Shown one piece after another: positions 62,581 through 64,000 of a stretch of DNA of 64,000 nucleotides (positions are counted from its first letter, which is position 1; each line of letters begins with the position of its first letter). Location of the stretch: assembly GCA_963755985.1 (NCBI GenBank), contig CAVWLO010000004.1, forward strand, positions 1 to 64,000, read 5' to 3'. Position numbers and translations under genes: made by a program. This DNA is from DASXMT01 sp963755985. Lineage in GTDB: Bacteria > Actinomycetota > Acidimicrobiia > Acidimicrobiales > RAAP-2. The notes beneath the pieces were generated by a model. That model saw nothing but the letters and a program-made list of their open reading frames with translations, made no database searches and was not told the DNA's origin.

Positions 62581-64000
62581 TCAGCTGCCGATCGGGAGAC
62601 GGCCGGCGGCGACCACCAGCTCAGCCACGGCCACGGTGACGGCTTCGGCCATGGGAAGGTGCAGGAACTCGTTCGGGCCGTGGGCGTTGCTGCCCGGACC
62701 CAGCACGCCCGTGGCGACCAACTGGACCCCGGGATAGCGGTCCCCGAGCATGGAGAGGAAGGGGATGGTGCCGCCCTCGCCGTAGGCCGACGGTGGCCGG
62801 CCGAAGCAGGCCTCGGAGGCGGCCGCCAGTGCGGCGGCCACCCACGGCTCGGGCTCCGGGGCCAGCCAGCCATCGGCGGGGGACTCCATGGCCACCGTCA
62901 CCCGGGACCCCTCTGGTGGGTCGGTGGTGAGGGCCGCGGCCAGGGCGGCCGCGGCCCTGGCCGCATCGACCGAAGGAGGCAGGCGGATGGACAGCTTGGC
63001 CTCCGTGTAGGGCCGCAGCACGTTGCCGCCGTCTCGAACCGACGGGATGCCGTCCATGCCGGTCACGGCCACCGCCGGAGCCCAGGCTCGAGCGACCAGC
63101 CGGTCGGCCTCGCTTGGTCCGGCCAAGACCAGTCCCGGCACCGTCGGCAGGCTCGCGCTGACCGCCGACGACAGCTCCTCGGCCACCGCCACCAGGTCGG
63201 CCCGGTTGCGGTCGGGGACCTCGGCCCGGAGCTCGGGCAGGAGCACCTCCCCGGTGTCGGCGTCCTCCACCCGCGACAACAGCTGGCGGAGGACCCGGAA
63301 CGACGAGGGCACCACCCCGCCGGCCAGACCGCTGTGTACTCCCTCGGTCAGGACCTCGGCCCGGACCGATGCGACCAAGGCACCCCGAAGCGAGGCGGTG
63401 GTCCACAGCCGATCGTAGGTGAGGCAGCCCGAGTCCAGGCAGACCACGAGGTCGGGCCGACCGATGCGGACGGCCAGGTCGTCCAGGTGGGCCGGCAGGT
63501 CGGGACTGGCGCTCTCCTCGCTGGCCTCGATCAGGACCACCACCCGCGGGTGGGGGGTCCCCTGGGCGGCGAGCGACTCCAGCGCCGTCACCGCGGCGAA
63601 GACGGCGTAGCCGTCGTCGGCGGTGCCCCGGCCATAGAGGTGGTCGCCATCCCGGACGGCTCTGAACGGGTCCAGGCCCTCGCGCCAAGCCCCCATGGGC
63701 GGCTGCTTGTCCAGGTGCCCGTAGACCAGGACGGTCCCGGCCGGCTCCGATTTAGCCGGGGATCGGGAACCCGGTGGGCGACCCCCGGTGGCCGGGACCT
63801 CGACCAACAGCACCGGCGTCCGGCCAGGAGGTGACACCACCTCAGCCGTGAGGCCCGGGACCGATCGCCGGCCGCACCAGTCGGCCAGCAACCTGGCCGC
63901 AGTGGTCAGGTGGCCGTCGGCTTCCCAGCCGGGTTCGAAGGCCGGGGACAGGCAGGGGATCCGGGTGAAGTCGGCCAGCGTCGGGAGGACCTGGTCCTCC
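62581..64000 (-). CDS. M20-family metallopeptidase (dipeptidase-like), partial
   Basis: More than 470 residues; the reading stays open to the window edge (QVLPTLADFTRIPCLSPAF upstream), so the N-terminus is missing. Zinc ligands: VYGHLDKQPP (His, Asp), GRGTADDGYAVF (bridging Asp), IEASEESASPDL (Glu pair), VCLDSGCL (Asp) and HGPNEFLHLP (His). A lid domain lies between (ASVRAEVLTEGVHSGLAGG). It should cleave dipeptides or acyl-amino acids. A low-complexity patch (GRPPGSRSPAKSEP) interrupts the region before the first His. Confidence 0.9.
   Translation of the reverse strand, partial: EDQVLPTLADFTRIPCLSPAFEPGWEADGHLTTAARLLADWCGRRSVPGLTAEVVSPPGRTPVLLVEVPATGGRPPGSRSPAKSEPAGTVLVYGHLDKQPPMGAWREGLDPFRAVRDGDHLYGRGTADDGYAVFAAVTALESLAAQGTPHPRVVVLIEASEESASPDLPAHLDDLAVRIGRPDLVVCLDSGCLTYDRLWTTASLRGALVASVRAEVLTEGVHSGLAGGVVPSSFRVLRQLLSRVEDADTGEVLLPELRAEVPDRNRADLVAVAEELSSAVSASLPTVPGLVLAGPSEADRLVARAWAPAVAVTGMDGIPSVRDGGNVLRPYTEAKLSIRLPPSVDAARAAAALAAALTTDPPEGSRVTVAMESPADGWLAPEPEPWVAAALAAASEACFGRPPSAYGEGGTIPFLSMLGDRYPGVQLVATGVLGPGSNAHGPNEFLHLPMAEAVTVAVAELVVAAGRLPIGS

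Noticed and set aside
1..64000. tRNA, rRNA or riboswitch genes
   Set aside because: None recognised by eye; a covariance-model scan would be needed to exclude them.

Overview
The window joins two unrelated kinds of DNA. Positions 1 to about 15,680 have moderate GC and an alphaproteobacterial (Rhizobiales/Beijerinckiaceae-like) character. The evidence is the set of LuxR-type regulators, IS701/IS110/ISKra4 transposase remnants and an ImuA/ImuB fragment. From about 15,700 to 64,000 the DNA is high-GC and actinobacterial, probably an Acidimicrobiia-like soil or sediment organism. Here genes are tightly packed with 4-nt ATGA/GTGA overlaps, frequent GTG starts, many acyl-CoA enzymes, SARP/AAA and LuxR giant regulators and PIN-domain toxin-antitoxin pairs. 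The change falls inside a gene: the N-terminal part of an actinobacterial MarR-like protein runs into the C-terminal part of an alphaproteobacterial ImuA. I read this as an assembly chimera rather than biology.

Alphaproteobacterial part. It contains three related LuxR-type regulators (876-1967, 8138-9268 and a broken third copy at 9523-10444). A 1,519-bp IS701-family element with a CTAG target duplication (3861-5379) abuts an O-methyltransferase gene (5380-6426). Other genes are a secreted SH3-like protein, a frameshifted Crp/Fnr regulator, an isoprenylcysteine-methyltransferase-like membrane enzyme and a YkuD_2-type L,D-transpeptidase with an internal tandem duplication. Between them lie many fragments (IS110, XerD, ISKra4, phospholipase D, UPF0149, ImuA/B), so this is a decaying accessory region.

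Actinobacterial part. 15,925-22,379 is a five-gene overlapping operon: an RCC1-repeat lipoprotein, an ABC ATPase with an N-terminal membrane anchor, an ABC-2 permease, a secreted protein of unknown fold and a phospholipase C-type phosphoesterase. 22,427-24,897 is an SDR/acyl-CoA ligase pair. 25,081-29,750 is an envelope and carbohydrate block (two orphans, a GH5 glycosidase, an L,D-transpeptidase without its catalytic Cys, a polysaccharide deacetylase, a small membrane protein). 29,946-33,075 holds a winged-helix regulator, an MFS exporter and membrane proteins. 33,156-39,136 has a SARP-AAA regulator, a methyltransferase, a phosphotransferase, a SnoaL-like protein and a cupin. 39,325-40,509 encodes a three-repeat secreted Ig-like protein. 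41,495-51,635 is rich in acyl-CoA metabolism (dehydrogenases, ligase, SDR) around a cyclase-AAA-LuxR regulator. Five PIN-domain toxin-antitoxin modules lie between 40,721 and 59,204. The rest includes an HxlR/MFS divergent pair, MsrB, an amidase, SSB, an alkylsulfatase-like metallohydrolase, a DUF202 membrane protein and an M20 peptidase running off the end.

The most interesting signals are short low-complexity repeats, in places an exact 15-bp (pentapeptide) unit, placed in linkers or N-termini of several unrelated proteins; the density and variety of toxin-antitoxin modules, two or three with related operator palindromes; the RCC1-ABC-phospholipase operon; and the Cys-less L,D-transpeptidase. 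Five single-base frameshifts, several in homopolymers and on both sides of the junction, suggest residual sequencing error.
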